From positions 8,680,001 to 8,744,000 of the forward strand of contig CM082595.2 of the NCBI GenBank assembly GCA_040954595.2: a stretch of 64,000 bases of DNA, read 5' to 3'. The DNA comes from Balanoglossus misakiensis. Its lineage: Eukaryota > Hemichordata. Below, piece after piece: positions 63,201 to 64,000 of the stretch. A program made the translations under genes and the position numbers. The notes beneath the pieces are model-generated. The model made no database searches. It was not told the DNA's origin and was given only the letters and a program-made list of their open reading frames with translations. Positions within the stretch are counted from its first letter, which is position 1, and the number at the start of each line of letters is the position of its first letter.

Positions 63201-64000
63201 GACTTTGCAAAATCTCAAAATTTCGTCAATTTTTGAAAAAATCATGGGTGAAAATCATCAAAAAATGACAAATTTTGAAAAAAACGGGTGAAAATCATCA
63301 AAAAATGACACATTTTCGACTTTGCAAAATCTCAAAATTTCGTCAATTTTTGAAAAAATCATGGGTGAAAATCATCAAAAAATGACAAAATTTTCGACTT
63401 TGCAAAATCTCAAAATTTCGTCGATTTTGAAAAAAATCACAGGTTCGTCGATTTTTTAAAAACAACATTGGTGAAAATCATCAAAAAAGACAAATTTTTT
63501 ACTTTGCAAAATCTCACAATTTCGTCGATTTTTGAAAAAAATAATGGTTGAAAATCATCAAAAAATGACAAATTTTCGACTTTGCAAAATCTCAAAATTT
63601 CGTCAATTTTTGAAAAAATCATGGGTGAAAATCATCAAAAAATGACAAATTTTGAAAAAAACGGGCGAAAATCATCAAAAAATGACACATTTTCGACTTT
63701 GCAAAATCTCAAAATTTCGTCAATTTTTGAAAAAATCATGGGTGAAAATCATCAAAAAATGACAAATTTTGAAAAAAACGGGTGAAAATCATCAAAAACG
63801 ACAAATTTTCGTCTTTGCAAAATCTCAAATTTTCGTCGATTTTTGAAAAAAAATCATGGGTGAAAATCATCAAAAAGTGAAAAATTTTCGACTTTGCAAA
63901 ATCTCAAAATTTCGTCGATTTTTGAAAAAAAATAATGGTTGAAAATCATCAAAAAATGACAAATTTTCGACTTTGCAAAATCTCAAAATTTCGTCGATTT
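51200..64000. repeat. Satellite B domain 4, more diverged, with half-length units
   Basis: Monomers here vary more. Short units of about 40 bp (ATTTTGAAAAAAACGGG, e.g. 55628, 55748, 57255, 61155, 63650) occur only here. A 681-base duplication links 51729 to 52410. Larger blocks recur at 56888, 60226 and 62906 (3338 and 2680 apart) and at 55560, 61086 and 63582 (5526 and 2496 apart). Confidence 0.7.

Larger units (their letters stand above)
19799..64000. repeat. Satellite B: at least 44 kb of a 78-bp AT-rich monomer
   Basis: The commonest monomer is 78 bp with 27% G+C (A 33, T 24, C 11, G 10). Its landmarks in order are CAAAATCTCAAAATTTCG, TCGATTTTTGAAAAAAATC, ATGGGTGAAAATCATC and AAAAAATGACAAATTTTCG, then ACTTTG. 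All copies are head to tail. The array runs off the right edge. Because 78 is 26 codons, several frames stay open across monomers and create many apparent ORFs of 60-119 codons on both strands, built from KISKFRRFLKK and MGENHQKMTNFRLC. They stop wherever the A-run changes length and show no sign of selection, so I do not call them genes. Function is unknown; a centromeric or heterochromatic satellite is possible. Confidence 0.97.

Noticed and set aside
19799-64000. Dozens of ORFs of 60-119 codons on both strands of satellite B as a protein family
   Set aside because: They arise from a 78-bp (26-codon) period, end wherever an A-run changes length, occur in several frames and on both strands, and show no codon-level constraint that I can see.
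19799-64000. CRISPR array
   Set aside because: Repeats are contiguous with no unique spacers, monomers vary continuously, and the surrounding elements are eukaryotic.
19799-64000. CENP-B box in the satellite B monomer
   Set aside because: The TTTCGTCGATTTTTGAA stretch has the leading TTCG but lacks the A and the CGGG required at the later positions.
19799-64000. Telomeric or subtelomeric simple repeat
   Set aside because: No TTAGGG-like or related short telomere unit is present; the monomer is 78 bp and AT-rich.

Overview
The window is eukaryotic, almost certainly from an animal and probably an invertebrate. It holds no recognisable host gene. What it contains is selfish and repetitive DNA: an LTR retrotransposon, a tyrosine-recombinase (YR) retrotransposon, a TTAA-flanked MITE, a broken second LTR element, and two unrelated satellite arrays. 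The species cannot be named from the sequence. The mix of Ty3/gypsy-type and DIRS/Ngaro-type elements with large satellites fits many aquatic invertebrates.

Layout: (1) 1-2829, minus strand: the 5' part of a Ty3/gypsy-like LTR retrotransposon, with LTR, a 20-nt primer-binding site for tRNA-Ser, gag, a -1 frameshift signal, and protease/pol running off the left edge. Gag and the visible part of pol are open, so this copy looks young. (2) 2830-3330: unassigned. (3) 3331-11552: satellite A, monomers of about 175-194 bp with a higher-order repeat of about 2.09 kb. (4) 11553-12330: a non-autonomous DNA transposon with TTAA at both ends, at the right edge of satellite A. (5) 12397-16650: a Ngaro/PAT-like YR retrotransposon with split direct repeats (A1 - ORFs - B1 - A2 - B2), a gag with a CCCH-type finger, and an RT-RNase H-YR polyprotein interrupted by stops and one frameshift. 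(6) 16651-17572: a diverged repeat of about 176 bp. (7) 17573-18383: unassigned. (8) 18384-19406, minus strand: the 3' end of another gypsy-like element (integrase C-terminus, polypurine tract, LTR). (9) 19407-19798: a short segment bracketed by a 40-bp direct repeat. (10) 19799-64000: satellite B, at least 44 kb of an AT-rich 78-bp monomer organised into several higher-order domains and continuing past the right edge.

The most informative points are the complete -1 frameshift module in the first retrotransposon, the split direct repeats of the YR element with a three-way-junction fold in B1, and the architecture of satellite B. Satellite B shows a homogenised core flanked by older variants, variants concentrated at CpG sites, helically spaced A-tracts, and 105-bp and 40-bp punctuating units. 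Because 78 is a multiple of 3, satellite B produces many spurious ORFs. These are not annotated as genes.
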